DNA of 64,000 nt from Oscillospiraceae bacterium (GCA_029098185.1 JAQXNV010000022.1:62001-126000); one strand, 5' to 3'; positions 1 to 11,239 are shown, counted from the first letter of the stretch. Numbers and translations are program-made. Notes: generated by a model from the letters alone, not told the origin.

Positions 1-6
1 GAGCGG

Positions 7-3000
7 GTGCTTTTAAAATCGTTGGAGCTACAGGGCTTTAAGACCTTTCCGGACAAAACAAAATTGACCTTTGAAGATGGTATTTCTGCGGTTGTCGGGC
101 CAAACGGCAGCGGCAAAAGTAACATCAGCGACGCTATGCGCTGGGTGCTGGGAGAGCAGTCGGCCAAAGCGCTTAGGTGCGTCAAAATGGAGGACGTGAT
201 CTTCAGCGGCACACCCAGCCGAAAAGCCCAGGGATTTGCGGAAGTGACACTGACCATTGACAACACCAGCCGGTATCTGCCCTACGACGGCGATACGGTG
301 TCCATCACCCGCCGCTATTATCGTTCCGGGGAGAGCGAATATCTCATTAACAAGGCCACGGTGCGATTAAAGGACATCCACGAATTGTTCATGGATACCG
401 GTCTTGGACGGGACGGCTATTCCATGATCGGGCAGGGCAAGATCGACAGTGTGATCTCAGCTAAATCCGAGGAACGCCGGGAGATCTTTGAAGAAGCCGC
501 CGGGATCTCCCGCTATCGTTACCGCAAGGAGGAGTCGGAGCGAAAGCTATGTCGGGCAGAAGAAAATCTCCTGCGGCTCCAGGATATCTTGCAGGAGCTG
601 GAGGGACGTGTGGGTCCGTTAAAAGAGCAGGCCGAAAAGGCAAAAACGTATCTTGCGCTGTACCAGGAAAAACGGCGTCTGGAGATCGGGCTGTGGCTCT
701 ATACGCTCGATCAGTCCGGCAAGATCTTAACGGAACACGAGGAAAAGCTGTCCATTGCCAGAAGTCAGCATGATGGGGTGATTGCGGAGATCGAGGAGTT
801 GGACCGCCAGATCGAAACGCTGTTTCAGGAGACGAACCGCTGTCTTGCCCAGGCGGAGCAGGCCAGAAACGGCGCAGCCAAAGGGGAATCGGAGGCTGCC
901 GCCAAAGAGGGGGAAGCCTCTGTGCTGGAAAACGAGCTGCGCCACAATGAGCAGACCATCGTCCGCTTGACCGAGGAGCGATCCCGTTTTGGCGGAGACG
1001 ATGAACAGACGCGGGAAAAGCTGCGGGAAAAGCAGGGGCAGATCAGCCAGTGCAATACCGCTATTGCGGAGCATCTGCAGCAGTGCCAGCAAGCTGAGGC
1101 GCGATTGGGACAGCTTCGAAAAACGATGGATCTGACCGACAGTCAGGTGGCAGTGGCAAATGAGCAACTGCAGCGCCTTTCTGCAGAAAGCGCCAGAGCA
1201 AAGCTCATAGCGACCCAGGCATCTTCCACAGCGGAGGAGATCGACCTGCGCCTTTCTGCTATTGCGGAGACGTTTGCCCAGCGGGAAGCGCAGAAGGCCG
1301 CATTAGAAGATCAGCAAAAAGAACAGCAGCAATCGGCGCAAAAGGCGGAGCAGGCAGAAGCGTCGGTGCAAGCGTCACTGCGTGAGACGGAAAGCAAGCT
1401 GGCACAACGGCTCCAATCTGTGGAAAAACAAAAAGCGGAGCGGGACCGCATCTATCTCGATCTACAGGAGACGTGCCGCCGGGCAAAAATTTTAGAGGAC
1501 CTGGAACGGAATCTGGAAGGCTTTGCCCACAGCGTCAAAACCGTGATGCGCATGGCGGAAAAAGGCCAGCTTACGGGGATCCACGGGCCGGTGTCCCGCT
1601 TGCTCACGGTACCAAGATCGTATGCTGTAGCCATCGAAACCGCTTTGGGCGGCGCCGCACAGCATATCGTTGTCTCTACGGAGGAGGACGCCAAAGCGGC
1701 TATCCACCTGCTCAAGCGGAAGGACGGTGGGCGAGCGACCTTTCTGCCTCTGTCTACCATTGCGGGAAAACCATTGCGGGAACCCGCTTTGTCCCAGTGC
1801 GATGGCTTTGTCGGCATCGCCGGGGAATTGTGTCAGTGCGATCCCCAGTATAAGGGGGTCCTGCAATCTTTGCTGGGCCGTATCGTCGTAGCAGAAACGC
1901 TGGATCATGCCGTGGCTATTGCCCGGCGCTTTCGTTACAGCTTCCGGGTCGTCACTCTGGATGGGCAGGTCGTCAACGCCGGCGGCTCCATGACGGGCGG
2001 CTCCCTATCCCGGAAAAACGGTTTTCTGAGCCGTGGAGCGGAGATTGCGGCACTGCGGGAAAAAGCCGCCTTGCTGCAAACGCGCTATGATAAAACGCAA
2101 CAGCAGGTCTGTGCTTTTGCCGAGGAAACAGAACAGCTAAAGTCTGCTCTGGAAGTGTTGCGCCAGCGCCAGACAGAAGCGGCCAATGAACGGGTGCAAA
2201 GTTTATCTGATCTGCACCGGCTGGAATCAGAATTGTCATCCGTTATGCACCAGATTTTGGAGCTGACGACAGAGAGGACCTTTACCGAACAGCGGCGGGG
2301 CGATCTGGATGACAGTTGCAAACAGGCGGAAGAACAGCAGAAAGCGCTGGCCCAGCAGATGATGCAGGTGCAGTCGGAGCTGGCAAAGCTCAGCGGCGGC
2401 CGCACAGCGCTGCAGACGGAGTTTGAAACGCTGACTGGTCAATTTCAGGAGCTGCGCTTTGGACTGCTGACGCTGCAAAAGGACCGGGAAGCGCTGATCT
2501 TGTCCTGCGGGGAGCTGGAAGAAAAACTGCGGCAAAGCACCGAGCAAGCCCAGCGGATCACAGCGGAGCTGGAAACGACCCGCTTACAAAATGCGGCGCT
2601 GACCGAGCAGATGGAGAAAGCAAAACAGGATGCCCAGACGCTGCGAAAAGCGGCGCAGGCGCAAAAGGAAACGGCGGAGCGCTTGCAGCAAGAGCGCCTA
2701 ATGCTGGAGCAGCAGTCGGTACAACTGCGAAGCCGGGAAAAGGAACGGTCGTCGTCCAAAGAGACCATCGGCAGGGAATTGTCCCGACTGGAGGAGCGAA
2801 AACTGGGGCTTCAGCGGCGGTATGATGAGATCATCGAGCAGCTTTGGAATGAATATGAGCTGACCCGCCGGGAAGCCGAAGCGGAAGGCGAGACCATTAC
2901 CGATGAAGCGGGATCCACCCGGAGACTGCGGGAATTAAAAAGCAAGATCAAATCTTTGGGCAGCGTCAACCTCTCTGCCGTGGAAGAATATCAGGAAGTG

Positions 3001-3576
3001 TCGGAACGATATGCGTTCCTCACCGAACAAGTCAATGATGTGGAGCAGTCCAAAAAAGAACTGCATAAGTTGATCCGCGATCTAACACGGCAGATGACAG
3101 ATATTTTTAAGGAGCGCTTTACCCAGATCAACACATATTTCCAGACCACGTTTACCGAGCTGTTCGGCGGCGGAAAAGCGCATCTGGAGCTGTCGGATCC
3201 GGAGGATGTGCTCCATTCCGGTATTGTGATCTTGGCGCAGCCACCGGGAAAGATCGTCAAGAATTTGGAATTGCTCTCTGGCGGCGAAAAAGCCCTGGTG
3301 GCGGTGTCTCTCTATTTTGCCATCATGAAAGTCAGCCCGCCGCCGTTTTGTATGCTGGATGAGATCGAGGCGGCACTGGACGATGTAAATGTGGTTCGGT
3401 TTGCGGAATATCTGCGAAAAATGAATGAAAATACCCAGTTTATCGTCATCACCCACCGACGGGGCACCATGGAGGAGGCCGACGTGCTGTATGGTGTCAC
3501 CATGCAGGAGGAAGGCATCTCTAAGCTGCTGAAGCTGGACCCGTCAGAGGTAGGCAAAAAACTGGGCATAAAATAA
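7..3576 (+). CDS. smc: Chromosome segregation ATPase SMC (GTG start)
   Basis: 1189 aa; Walker A GPNGSGKSN, long coiled coils, central hinge GPVSRLLTV, C-terminal LSGGEKALVAVSLYFAI and DEIEAALDD; followed by ftsY. Confidence 0.97.
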   Translation: MLLKSLELQGFKTFPDKTKLTFEDGISAVVGPNGSGKSNISDAMRWVLGEQSAKALRCVKMEDVIFSGTPSRKAQGFAEVTLTIDNTSRYLPYDGDTVSITRRYYRSGESEYLINKATVRLKDIHELFMDTGLGRDGYSMIGQGKIDSVISAKSEERREIFEEAAGISRYRYRKEESERKLCRAEENLLRLQDILQELEGRVGPLKEQAEKAKTYLALYQEKRRLEIGLWLYTLDQSGKILTEHEEKLSIARSQHDGVIAEIEELDRQIETLFQETNRCLAQAEQARNGAAKGESEAAAKEGEASVLENELRHNEQTIVRLTEERSRFGGDDEQTREKLREKQGQISQCNTAIAEHLQQCQQAEARLGQLRKTMDLTDSQVAVANEQLQRLSAESARAKLIATQASSTAEEIDLRLSAIAETFAQREAQKAALEDQQKEQQQSAQKAEQAEASVQASLRETESKLAQRLQSVEKQKAERDRIYLDLQETCRRAKILEDLERNLEGFAHSVKTVMRMAEKGQLTGIHGPVSRLLTVPRSYAVAIETALGGAAQHIVVSTEEDAKAAIHLLKRKDGGRATFLPLSTIAGKPLREPALSQCDGFVGIAGELCQCDPQYKGVLQSLLGRIVVAETLDHAVAIARRFRYSFRVVTLDGQVVNAGGSMTGGSLSRKNGFLSRGAEIAALREKAALLQTRYDKTQQQVCAFAEETEQLKSALEVLRQRQTEAANERVQSLSDLHRLESELSSVMHQILELTTERTFTEQRRGDLDDSCKQAEEQQKALAQQMMQVQSELAKLSGGRTALQTEFETLTGQFQELRFGLLTLQKDREALILSCGELEEKLRQSTEQAQRITAELETTRLQNAALTEQMEKAKQDAQTLRKAAQAQKETAERLQQERLMLEQQSVQLRSREKERSSSKETIGRELSRLEERKLGLQRRYDEIIEQLWNEYELTRREAEAEGETITDEAGSTRRLRELKSKIKSLGSVNLSAVEEYQEVSERYAFLTEQVNDVEQSKKELHKLIRDLTRQMTDIFKERFTQINTYFQTTFTELFGGGKAHLELSDPEDVLHSGIVILAQPPGKIVKNLELLSGGEKALVAVSLYFAIMKVSPPPFCMLDEIEAALDDVNVVRFAEYLRKMNENTQFIVITHRRGTMEEADVLYGVTMQEEGISKLLKLDPSEVGKKLGIK

Positions 3577-3604
3577 ACGCGCAATTGCGAAGGGGGTTAA
3601 TCTT

Positions 3605-4999
3605 ATGGGATTTTTTGACAAGATCAAGGAAGGTCTGCGGAAAACAAGAGAAAATATCAGCGGCTCCATTGAAAGTATGCTCCACTCCTTTACCAAGATC
3701 GACGAGGAATTGTTCGAGGAATTGGAGGAACTGCTGGTCATGGGAGATGTGGGGATCCACACTGCCGGGCGCATCTGTGACGAACTGCGGGTGCGGGTCA
3801 AGAAACACGGCGTTACCGATCCCAAGGAGGTCATGGGTCTGCTGAAGGAAACAGTGGCCGATCTGCTTTCCGGCGGCGAGGAGTTGGATCTGAGCACAAA
3901 GCCCACGGCTATTCTTGTCATCGGCGTCAACGGCGTCGGCAAAACAACGACCATCGGCAAGATCGCTTCCCGGCTGAAGAGCGAAGGCAAGACAGTGGTC
4001 CTGGGCGCTGCCGATACCTTCCGCGCGGCAGCTATCGACCAGCTGGAGGTCTGGGCAGACCGTGCCGGCGTAGCCATCGTCAAGCGCCCGGAGGGATCCG
4101 ACCCGGCCTCTGTCGTCTTTGATACCATTGCCAAGGCAAAATCCATGGACGCTGATGTGCTGATCTGCGACACCGCAGGCCGTCTCCACAATAAGAAGAA
4201 CCTGATGGACGAGCTGGGCAAAATGAGCCGGATCATCGACCGGGAACTGCCGGATTGCGCCAAGGAAGTCCTGCTGGTGCTGGATGCCACGACGGGACAA
4301 AACGCCGTCAATCAGGCACGGGAATTCAAAAATGCCGCCGGCATTACGGGTATCGTGCTGACAAAGCTGGACGGTACAGCCAAAGGCGGCGTCGTGCTGG
4401 CCATCCGGGAGGAATTACAGCTTCCGGTCAAGTTTATCGGCGTTGGCGAGAAGATCGACGACTTACAGCCTTTCGATGCCCGTGCGTTTGCCGAGGCACT
4501 TTTCGACAACAAGCAGGTGGATGAGGAGACCGCTAACCGTATTGCGGAGCAAAACGCCCGCTACGACGCATACGGCGAACTGATCGAAGAGGACAGCGCC
4601 GCAGACGGTGATGAGGACGATTGGAATACCTGGACCGCTATGGCGGAGAGCCAGGAGCAGATCGTGGAGATCGAAGATCCCATTGAGGAAGAAGTAGAGG
4701 ACGTCCTGGCGGCTACGGAAACACCGGTGATTGACGAGAGCGAGCTGGAGGATGAGGAATCGGTAGACTTTGAAGAAGAGGAAGCACCGTCTGAAGAAGA
4801 TCTTCAGGAAGCGGAAGAGGAGACCGAGGATACACCGGCAGAGGAGCACGCAGAGCAAGAAGCAGAAGAGGCGGAGGAAAAGCCGCATAAGGAGACCAGA
4901 GAAGAACGCAAGGCCCGGAAAGAACGGGAAAAAGCGGAGAAGCGGGCGGAAAAAGAGGCGCGCCGGGAAGAGCGGAGAGCGTCTGGCCGCTGGTTTTAA
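3605..4999 (+). CDS. ftsY: Signal recognition particle receptor FtsY with C-terminal charged extension
   Basis: NG domain GVNGVGKTTTIGKIA, DTFRAAAIDQL, DTAGR, TKLDGTAKGG; ~135 aa E/D then K/R/E-rich tail. Confidence 0.96.
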   Translation: MGFFDKIKEGLRKTRENISGSIESMLHSFTKIDEELFEELEELLVMGDVGIHTAGRICDELRVRVKKHGVTDPKEVMGLLKETVADLLSGGEELDLSTKPTAILVIGVNGVGKTTTIGKIASRLKSEGKTVVLGAADTFRAAAIDQLEVWADRAGVAIVKRPEGSDPASVVFDTIAKAKSMDADVLICDTAGRLHNKKNLMDELGKMSRIIDRELPDCAKEVLLVLDATTGQNAVNQAREFKNAAGITGIVLTKLDGTAKGGVVLAIREELQLPVKFIGVGEKIDDLQPFDARAFAEALFDNKQVDEETANRIAEQNARYDAYGELIEEDSAADGDEDDWNTWTAMAESQEQIVEIEDPIEEEVEDVLAATETPVIDESELEDEESVDFEEEEAPSEEDLQEAEEETEDTPAEEHAEQEAEEAEEKPHKETREERKARKEREKAEKRAEKEARREERRASGRWF

Positions 5000-5038
5000 G
5001 GGAGAAAAATAGAAGAAGGATTGAGGATGCGATAAGGT

Positions 5039-5638
5039 ATGACATTGATTATGGCAACACATAACCGGAAAAAACTGCGGGAGATGGAACGGATCCTGAC
5101 CCCGCTGTCCATCCGGGTAGAAACGGCAGAGCTGCCGGAGGTGGAGGAAACCGGTTCCACCTTTAGAGAGAACGCCTATTTAAAAGCGTCGTCTGCCTGC
5201 CGTTACACGGGACTGCCGGCAGTGGCCGATGATTCCGGGCTGGTGGTAGATGCTTTGGACGGCGCGCCGGGGATCTATTCTGCCCGGTATGGCGGCGAGG
5301 GGTTGACAGATGAGCAGCGGGTGGAAAAGCTGCTAAAGGATCTGGAAGGCGTCCCGATGGATCAGCGGACAGCCCGGTTTGTCTGCGCCATCTGCTGCGT
5401 ATTCCCTGACGGTACTGTCTTGTATGCTGAGGATAGCTGCGAAGGAACCATCGGTTTTGCGCCCATTGGCCAAAACGGCTTTGGCTATGATCCGGTCTTT
5501 TTGCGGGGGGAGCGGTCCCTTGCCCAATACACCGATGACGAAAAGGATGCCATCAGCCACCGGGGCAAGGCACTGCGCGCTTTTTTCCAAACGCTGCAAT
5601 CGTATCAGGAACAGGAAGCGAAACGCCATGGAAGTTAG
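5039..5638 (+). CDS. rdgB: XTP/dITP diphosphatase (RdgB/HAM1 family)
   Basis: MATHNRKKLREM, ADDSGLVVDALDGAPGIYSARY, GFGYDPVF, SHRGKAL motifs. Confidence 0.95.
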   Translation: MTLIMATHNRKKLREMERILTPLSIRVETAELPEVEETGSTFRENAYLKASSACRYTGLPAVADDSGLVVDALDGAPGIYSARYGGEGLTDEQRVEKLLKDLEGVPMDQRTARFVCAICCVFPDGTVLYAEDSCEGTIGFAPIGQNGFGYDPVFLRGERSLAQYTDDEKDAISHRGKALRAFFQTLQSYQEQEAKRHGS

Positions 5639-6095
5639 TATTCGACCGGGGAAACAGAGTGATCATGACCAGATCATGGATCTTTGGCTCAGCGGCAACC
5701 GGCAGGCCCAGGGCTTTGTAAAGCCGGGATTTTGGGAGTCTCACCGGGAGATGGTGCGCGACCTGCTGCCTAAAGCGGATCTTTATGTCGCCGAGAGCGA
5801 TGATGAAAAGATCGCCGGCTTTGTCGGGCTGCAGGGGCGATACATCGCGGGATTGTTTGTCGAGCAGTCTTTCCGCTGCATGGGCATTGGCAAAGCGCTG
5901 CTGGGACGATGTAAGCAGGAGCACTCTTATTTGACATTGGAAGTTTACGCCAAAAATGAGCGGGCGTATCAATTTTATAAGCGGGAAGGATTCCTCATCA
6001 CCAAGGCGCAGATGGATCGGGAAGCCGGTGCCATGGCGTATTCTATGGCATGGACGTCCATGTACGATGCGCTAAAGGAAAAAACGGGATCGTAA
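5628..6095 (+). CDS. GNAT-family N-acetyltransferase (YjaB-like)
   Basis: MEVSIRPGKQSDHDQIMDLWL, IAGLFVEQSFRCMGIGKALL, NERAYQFYKREGF; start chosen at ATG 5628, overlapping the 3' end of rdgB. Confidence 0.85.
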   Translation: MEVSIRPGKQSDHDQIMDLWLSGNRQAQGFVKPGFWESHREMVRDLLPKADLYVAESDDEKIAGFVGLQGRYIAGLFVEQSFRCMGIGKALLGRCKQEHSYLTLEVYAKNERAYQFYKREGFLITKAQMDREAGAMAYSMAWTSMYDALKEKTGS

Positions 6096-6127
6096 CCGTG
6101 TTTTAGGACCAGAAAGGAGCAGGAACC

Positions 6128-6424
6128 ATGTTGACCAGTAAACAAAGAGCTTATTTAAAAGCAGAGGCCAACCAACTGCCAACGATTTTGATGGTGGGCA
6201 AGGGAGGCGTTAGCGACGATGTGATCCAGCAGGCAGTCGATGCCCTGCGCAAGCGGGAGCTGATCAAGTGTAAGGTGCTGGAAACAGCCCCGAAGATCCC
6301 GCGGGAAACAGCGGAAGAGATCGCGGCGCGGACCGGTGCGGAAGTGGTACAGGTGATCGGCACAAAATTTATTTTGTATTTGGCAAATCCGAAGGAGCCG
6401 GTCTATACCCTGCCACAGGCATGA
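6128..6424 (+). CDS. yhbY: YhbY-family CRM-domain RNA-binding protein
   Basis: MLTSKQRAYLKAEANQLPTILMVGKGGVSDDV, GTKFILYL. Confidence 0.93.
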   Translation: MLTSKQRAYLKAEANQLPTILMVGKGGVSDDVIQQAVDALRKRELIKCKVLETAPKIPRETAEEIAARTGAEVVQVIGTKFILYLANPKEPVYTLPQA

Positions 6425-6448
6425 CCGGCTGAGAAAGGCGGCAGACTA

Positions 6449-7057
6449 TTGGGCAAGCTGGGTATTTTTGGCGGGACGTTCAATCCCATCCACAACGGAC
6501 ATCTGCATATTGCCCGCTGTTTTCAGGAACAATTAGCATTGGATAGCGTGATGTTGATCCCCTCCAAGCGGCCGACCCATAAAGCGGCGCCGGATCTGGC
6601 GTCGTCTTATGACCGGCTGATGATGTGCCGACTGGCCACAGCGGGAACACCGTTTACCGTTTCCGATATGGAGATCACCCGCAAGACGGCAAGCTATACT
6701 GTTTACACCCTGGAAGCACTGCGGGAGAAGCATCCGCTGGATACGCTGTATCTGCTGATGGGGGAAGATATGTTTTTGACGCTCCTCGATTGGAAAGCGC
6801 CAGAACGGATCTGTGCGCTGGCGGTGTGCTGCGTTGCGCCCCGCAGTGAGGACGGCCGGGAACGGCTGCTGTCTTACGGCAAAAAGCTGGAGCAGATCGG
6901 CGGACAGTATCGCCTGCTGGACATCCCTTTTCTGCCGATTTCGTCCACCCAGGTGCGCGATCGTTTGCGGAATGGATTGCCCATTTCGGATCTGGTGCCG
7001 CCAAGGGTAGCACACTATTTGCGGGAGCATCCCATTTATACAGGAGGTAGCTTATGA
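6449..7057 (+). CDS. nadD: Nicotinate-nucleotide adenylyltransferase (TTG start)
   Basis: GIFGGTFNPIHNGHL, ISSTQVRDRL motifs; precedes yqeK. Confidence 0.95.
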   Translation: MGKLGIFGGTFNPIHNGHLHIARCFQEQLALDSVMLIPSKRPTHKAAPDLASSYDRLMMCRLATAGTPFTVSDMEITRKTASYTVYTLEALREKHPLDTLYLLMGEDMFLTLLDWKAPERICALAVCCVAPRSEDGRERLLSYGKKLEQIGGQYRLLDIPFLPISSTQVRDRLRNGLPISDLVPPRVAHYLREHPIYTGGSL

Positions 7058-7629
7058 ACAGAGAGGAATATAAAGGCATCGTCCGGCCGTTTTTGACCGA
7101 CAGACGGTTCCATCACAGCGAATGTGTGGCCGAGGAGGCGGAGCGTTTGGCAAAGCACTACGGCGCCGATCCGGAAAAAGCCTGGATCGCCGGGATGCTG
7201 CACGACATTACAAAGGAACTGTCCCGGGAGGAGCAGTTGAAAAAAATCAACGAATTTGGTATAATACTGACGGATCTGGAGAAAGGGGCGCCAAAGCTGT
7301 GGCACGCTATCACCGGCGCCGCCTATGTGCGTCAGGTACTCCACATCGACGACCCGGATATTGTAGATCCGGTGCTTTATCACACAACGGCACGGGCAGA
7401 GATGACACTGCCGGAAAAGATCCTGTATATGGCGGACTATGTCTCTGCCGACCGAACCTTTGACGGCGTAGAGGCGCTGCGGGAAACGGCGCACACCGAT
7501 CTGGACAAGGCCGTGCTGCTGGGATGTCAGTACACCATTGAGGATCTGGTATCCCAGCAGCGGCCCATCCACCCCAACACCATGGCAGGTTATAATTGGT
7601 GTGTGATGAAGCAGCAGATTTCCAATTGA
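7054..7629 (+). CDS. yqeK: YqeK-family HD-domain hydrolase
   Basis: RRFHHSECVAEEAERLAKHYG, AGMLHDITKEL; nadD-yqeK-rsfS synteny. Confidence 0.93.
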   Translation: MNREEYKGIVRPFLTDRRFHHSECVAEEAERLAKHYGADPEKAWIAGMLHDITKELSREEQLKKINEFGIILTDLEKGAPKLWHAITGAAYVRQVLHIDDPDIVDPVLYHTTARAEMTLPEKILYMADYVSADRTFDGVEALRETAHTDLDKAVLLGCQYTIEDLVSQQRPIHPNTMAGYNWCVMKQQISN

Positions 7630-7713
7630 TTTGGATAGAGAAAAACAGAGCGGCATCGGTCCGGCAGGTGCTTTGCAAAGAGAAATTTGCCGGAGGAATG
7701 GATAGAACGACAC

Positions 7714-8064
7714 ATGACATCATTAGAACTGGCCAAAGAAGCCGCAAAAAAGCTCAATGAAAAAAAAGGTATGGACATTCGCATTATCCGCGTCAACGAT
7801 ATTTCATCCCTGGCGGATTATTTTGTGTTTGCCACCGGTACCAGCAATACCCACGTCAATGCCCTGGAGGATGAGCTGGAGTTTCACCTCAAGCAGATCG
7901 GTATTACGCCCCATCACATTGAGGGGTACCGCTCCAATTCGTGGGTGCTGGTGGATTACGGCAACGTGATCGTCCATATTTTCACCGACGAATCCCGGAA
8001 GTATTACGATCTGGACCGTCTGTGGCAGGACGGGGAAGAAATCGACACGAGCTTTTTGAAGTAA
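7714..8064 (+). CDS. rsfS: Ribosome silencing factor RsfS/YbeB/Iojap
   Basis: [37 protein letters not shown] at 7714 preferred over upstream TTG. Confidence 0.94.
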   Translation: MTSLELAKEAAKKLNEKKGMDIRIIRVNDISSLADYFVFATGTSNTHVNALEDELEFHLKQIGITPHHIEGYRSNSWVLVDYGNVIVHIFTDESRKYYDLDRLWQDGEEIDTSFLK

Positions 8065-8077
8065 GGGGGAACTGGCT

Positions 8078-10489
8078 GTGAAATATCAACACAAATCCAT
8101 TGAACAAAAATGGCAGAAGCGCTGGGAGGAAGCCGGCGTATTCCACGCTTCTGAAAAACAGGATAAGCCGAAATATATGGCGCTGGTAGAGTTCCCGTAT
8201 CCGTCGGGACAGGGCCTCCATGTAGGTCATCCCCGTTCCTACACAGCGCTGGATATTGTGGCGAGAAAACGCCGGATGCAGGGCTATAACGTGCTGTATC
8301 CTATCGGCTGGGACGCTTTTGGACTGCCCACGGAAAACTTTGCCATCAAGAACCACATCCATCCGGCCATCGTCACAGAGAAGAACATTGCCCGCTTTAA
8401 GCAGCAGCTCATCTCCCTGGGCATTTCCTTTGACTGGTCCCGGGAGATCAACACCACCGATCCCGCTTATTATAAGTGGACCCAGTGGATCTTCCTCCAG
8501 CTTTTTAAGCATGGCCTGGCATATAAAAAGGAGATGGCTGTCAACTGGTGCACTTCCTGTAAATGTGTGCTGGCCAATGAGGAAGTCGTCAATGGCGGCT
8601 GTGAACGATGCGGCAGCGAGGTCGTGCGCAAGGTCAAGTCCCAGTGGATGCTGAAGATCACTGCATATGCTCAGCGGCTTATCGACGATCTGGATCTGGT
8701 GGATTATCCCGACCGGGTGAAAGCCCAGCAGATCAACTGGATCGGCCGCTCTACCGGTGCGGAGGTCGCTTTCCAGACGACAGCGGGAGACGAGATCAAG
8801 ATCTATACTACCCGTCCCGATACCATCTACGGCGCGACGTATATGGTCATGTCGCCGGAGCATCCCCTCATCGAGAAGTGGAGCGACCGGCTAAGCAATC
8901 TGGACGCCATCCACGCATACCAGCAGGAAGCCGCCCGGAAATCCGACTTTGAGCGGACGGAGGTAGCGAAAGATAAGACTGGCGTCAAGCTGGAAGGCGT
9001 CAACGCCATCAATCCCCTGACCGGCAAAGAGATCCCCATCTTTATTTCCGATTACGTTCTGGTGTCCTACGGTACCGGCGCCATCATGGCCGTTCCGGCC
9101 CACGATACCCGCGACTGGGAGTTTGCCAAGAAATTTGACCTGCCCATCATCGAGGTAGTCAAAGGCGGCAACGTCCAGGAGGAAGCCTTTACGGACTGCG
9201 CTACAGGCACGATGATAAACTCCGGGATCCTCGATGGCCTCACCGTAGAAGAAGCCAAAAAGAAGATCATCGAATACATGAAAGAGACCGGTATCGGTGA
9301 AGCAAAAGTGAACTTCAAGCTCCGTGACTGGGTATTCTCCCGCCAGCGGTATTGGGGTGAGCCGATCCCGATCGTCCATTGTCCAAAATGCGGTCAGGTG
9401 CCGGTGCCGGAGGATCAGCTTCCGCTGGAGCTACCCCAGGTAGATTCTTACGAGCCTACAGAGACCGGCGAGTCTCCGTTGGCAGCGATGACCGATTGGG
9501 TCAATACCACCTGTCCTTGCTGCGGCGGTCCTGCTAAGCGGGAAACCGATACCATGCCTCAGTGGGCCGGTTCTTCCTGGTATTTCCTGCGGTATATGGA
9601 TCCCCATAACGACAAGGCTCTGGCCAGCAAGGAAGCGCTCGATTACTGGGCGCCGGTGGATTGGTACAACGGCGGCATGGAACATACGACTCTCCACCTG
9701 CTCTACAGCCGGTTCTGGAATAAGTTCCTCTATGACATCGGTGTAGCGCCAACGCCGGAGCCTTACGCTAAGCGGACCAGCCACGGCATGATCCTCGGCG
9801 AGAACGGCGAGAAGATGAGTAAATCCCGGGGCAACGTGGTCAATCCCGACGACATCGTCAACGAGTACGGTGCCGACACCATGCGGATGTACGAGATGTT
9901 CATCGGTGACTTTGAAAAGGCTGCGCCATGGAGCACTTCCGGCATCAAGGGATGCCGCCGGTTCCTGGAGCGGTACTGGAATCTCCAGGATATTCTCTGT
10001 AAGGACGAGGGCATCCGCAAGGAACTGGAGGTATCCTTCCACAAGACCATCAAGAAGGTGGGCGAAGATATTGAGCATCTCAAGTTCAATACCGCCATCG
10101 CCGCGCTGATGGCACTGATGAACGACATCTGTGACTTTGGTTCCATCAGCCGGGAGGAGCTGTCTATCTTCACCATGCTGCTCAACGTTTTTGCGCCCCA
10201 CATCTGCGAAGAAGTGTGGGAGGCACAGAAGCTGGGCGACGGTATGGTCTGCACACAGCCGTGGCCTCAGTATGAGGAAAGCAAGTGCGTAGAATCTACA
10301 GTAGAGATCGTTGTTCAGGTCAACGGCAAGGTGCGCAGCCGTCTGCGTGTACCGCTGGATATTACCGCGCCAGAGGCGATCGCCCTGGCAAAGGCAGATG
10401 GCAAGGTCGCTGCTGAGATCGACGGAAAACCGCTGGTCAAAGAGCTGTATGTACCGGGCCGTCTGGTGAATCTGGTTGTCAAAAAATAA
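8078..10489 (+). CDS. leuS: Leucyl-tRNA synthetase (GTG start)
   Basis: [38 protein letters not shown], editing domain [15 protein letters not shown]. Confidence 0.98.
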   Translation: MKYQHKSIEQKWQKRWEEAGVFHASEKQDKPKYMALVEFPYPSGQGLHVGHPRSYTALDIVARKRRMQGYNVLYPIGWDAFGLPTENFAIKNHIHPAIVTEKNIARFKQQLISLGISFDWSREINTTDPAYYKWTQWIFLQLFKHGLAYKKEMAVNWCTSCKCVLANEEVVNGGCERCGSEVVRKVKSQWMLKITAYAQRLIDDLDLVDYPDRVKAQQINWIGRSTGAEVAFQTTAGDEIKIYTTRPDTIYGATYMVMSPEHPLIEKWSDRLSNLDAIHAYQQEAARKSDFERTEVAKDKTGVKLEGVNAINPLTGKEIPIFISDYVLVSYGTGAIMAVPAHDTRDWEFAKKFDLPIIEVVKGGNVQEEAFTDCATGTMINSGILDGLTVEEAKKKIIEYMKETGIGEAKVNFKLRDWVFSRQRYWGEPIPIVHCPKCGQVPVPEDQLPLELPQVDSYEPTETGESPLAAMTDWVNTTCPCCGGPAKRETDTMPQWAGSSWYFLRYMDPHNDKALASKEALDYWAPVDWYNGGMEHTTLHLLYSRFWNKFLYDIGVAPTPEPYAKRTSHGMILGENGEKMSKSRGNVVNPDDIVNEYGADTMRMYEMFIGDFEKAAPWSTSGIKGCRRFLERYWNLQDILCKDEGIRKELEVSFHKTIKKVGEDIEHLKFNTAIAALMALMNDICDFGSISREELSIFTMLLNVFAPHICEEVWEAQKLGDGMVCTQPWPQYEESKCVESTVEIVVQVNGKVRSRLRVPLDITAPEAIALAKADGKVAAEIDGKPLVKELYVPGRLVNLVVKK

Positions 10490-10498
10490 ATGGTTTTT

Positions 10499-10529
10499 GC
10501 GGGACAGGCATTGGCTTGTCCCGCTTTTT
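10499..10529 (+). terminator. Intrinsic terminator of leuS
   Basis: GCGGGACA-ggcattggct-TGTCCCGC followed by TTTTT. Confidence 0.75.
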
Positions 10530-10549
10530 CCGGGAATGGGGAGTTCAGT

Positions 10550-11239
10550 ATGAACAAACGGACGGATGCAGTCCGTTATCAAGCATCGGAGTCCTTTGTT
10601 GTCGGCGCACTGCTGACCATCGTGGGCGGCTATCTGGACGCCTATACTTATCTTTGCCGGGGCGGCGTTTTTGCCAACGCCCAGACCGGCAACATTGCGG
10701 CACTGGGATTTTGTATCGTCGACGGAAATTGGTATGACGTTTTTCACCGTGTCACGATGATCCTGGCCTTTGTCGCGGGCATTATCCTGTGCAATGCGGT
10801 AGAACATAAACTGAAGCACGCTGCGCAGATCCATTGGCGGCAGATCGTCGTGCTGCTGGAAGCGATTTTGTTGGGCGCTGTGGCGCTGATCCCCCACGGC
10901 GGACACGATCTTATTGTCAATGATGCCATCTCTCTTGTTTGCGCCATGCAGGTGGAATGCTTCCGCAAGATGCGGGGCATTGTTGTGGCCAGTACCATGT
11001 GTACCGGCAGCCTTCGCAGCGGTACCCGACAGCTTTTTGTTTTCCTGCGGGAGCGCAACGTGGAAGCCTTGCGGACGTGTTTAAAATATTACATTATGAT
11101 CGCCCTGTTTGTGGCAGGTGTAGCCATTGGCGCAGCGCTGACGAATTTATGGATGGAGTGGTCGTCGCTGGTGTGCTGCGGCGTTTTGCTGACCGTATTT
11201 TGTCTGCTGTTTGTCAAAAAGGACGGCGTGATTTTATAA
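10550..11239 (+). CDS. YoaK/DUF1275 family membrane protein
   Basis: VGALLTIVGGYLDAYTYLCRGGVFANAQTGNIAALG is characteristic of DUF1275. Confidence 0.9.
   Translation: MNKRTDAVRYQASESFVVGALLTIVGGYLDAYTYLCRGGVFANAQTGNIAALGFCIVDGNWYDVFHRVTMILAFVAGIILCNAVEHKLKHAAQIHWRQIVVLLEAILLGAVALIPHGGHDLIVNDAISLVCAMQVECFRKMRGIVVASTMCTGSLRSGTRQLFVFLRERNVEALRTCLKYYIMIALFVAGVAIGAALTNLWMEWSSLVCCGVLLTVFCLLFVKKDGVIL

Noticed and set aside
3521-4311. Two overlapping ~255-aa antisense ORFs opposite ftsY
   Set aside because: Antisense shadows of ftsY; mutually overlapping and featureless.
9431-10906. 491-aa antisense ORF opposite leuS
   Set aside because: Overlaps leuS and the DUF1275 start; no family features; typical GC-biased antisense open frame.
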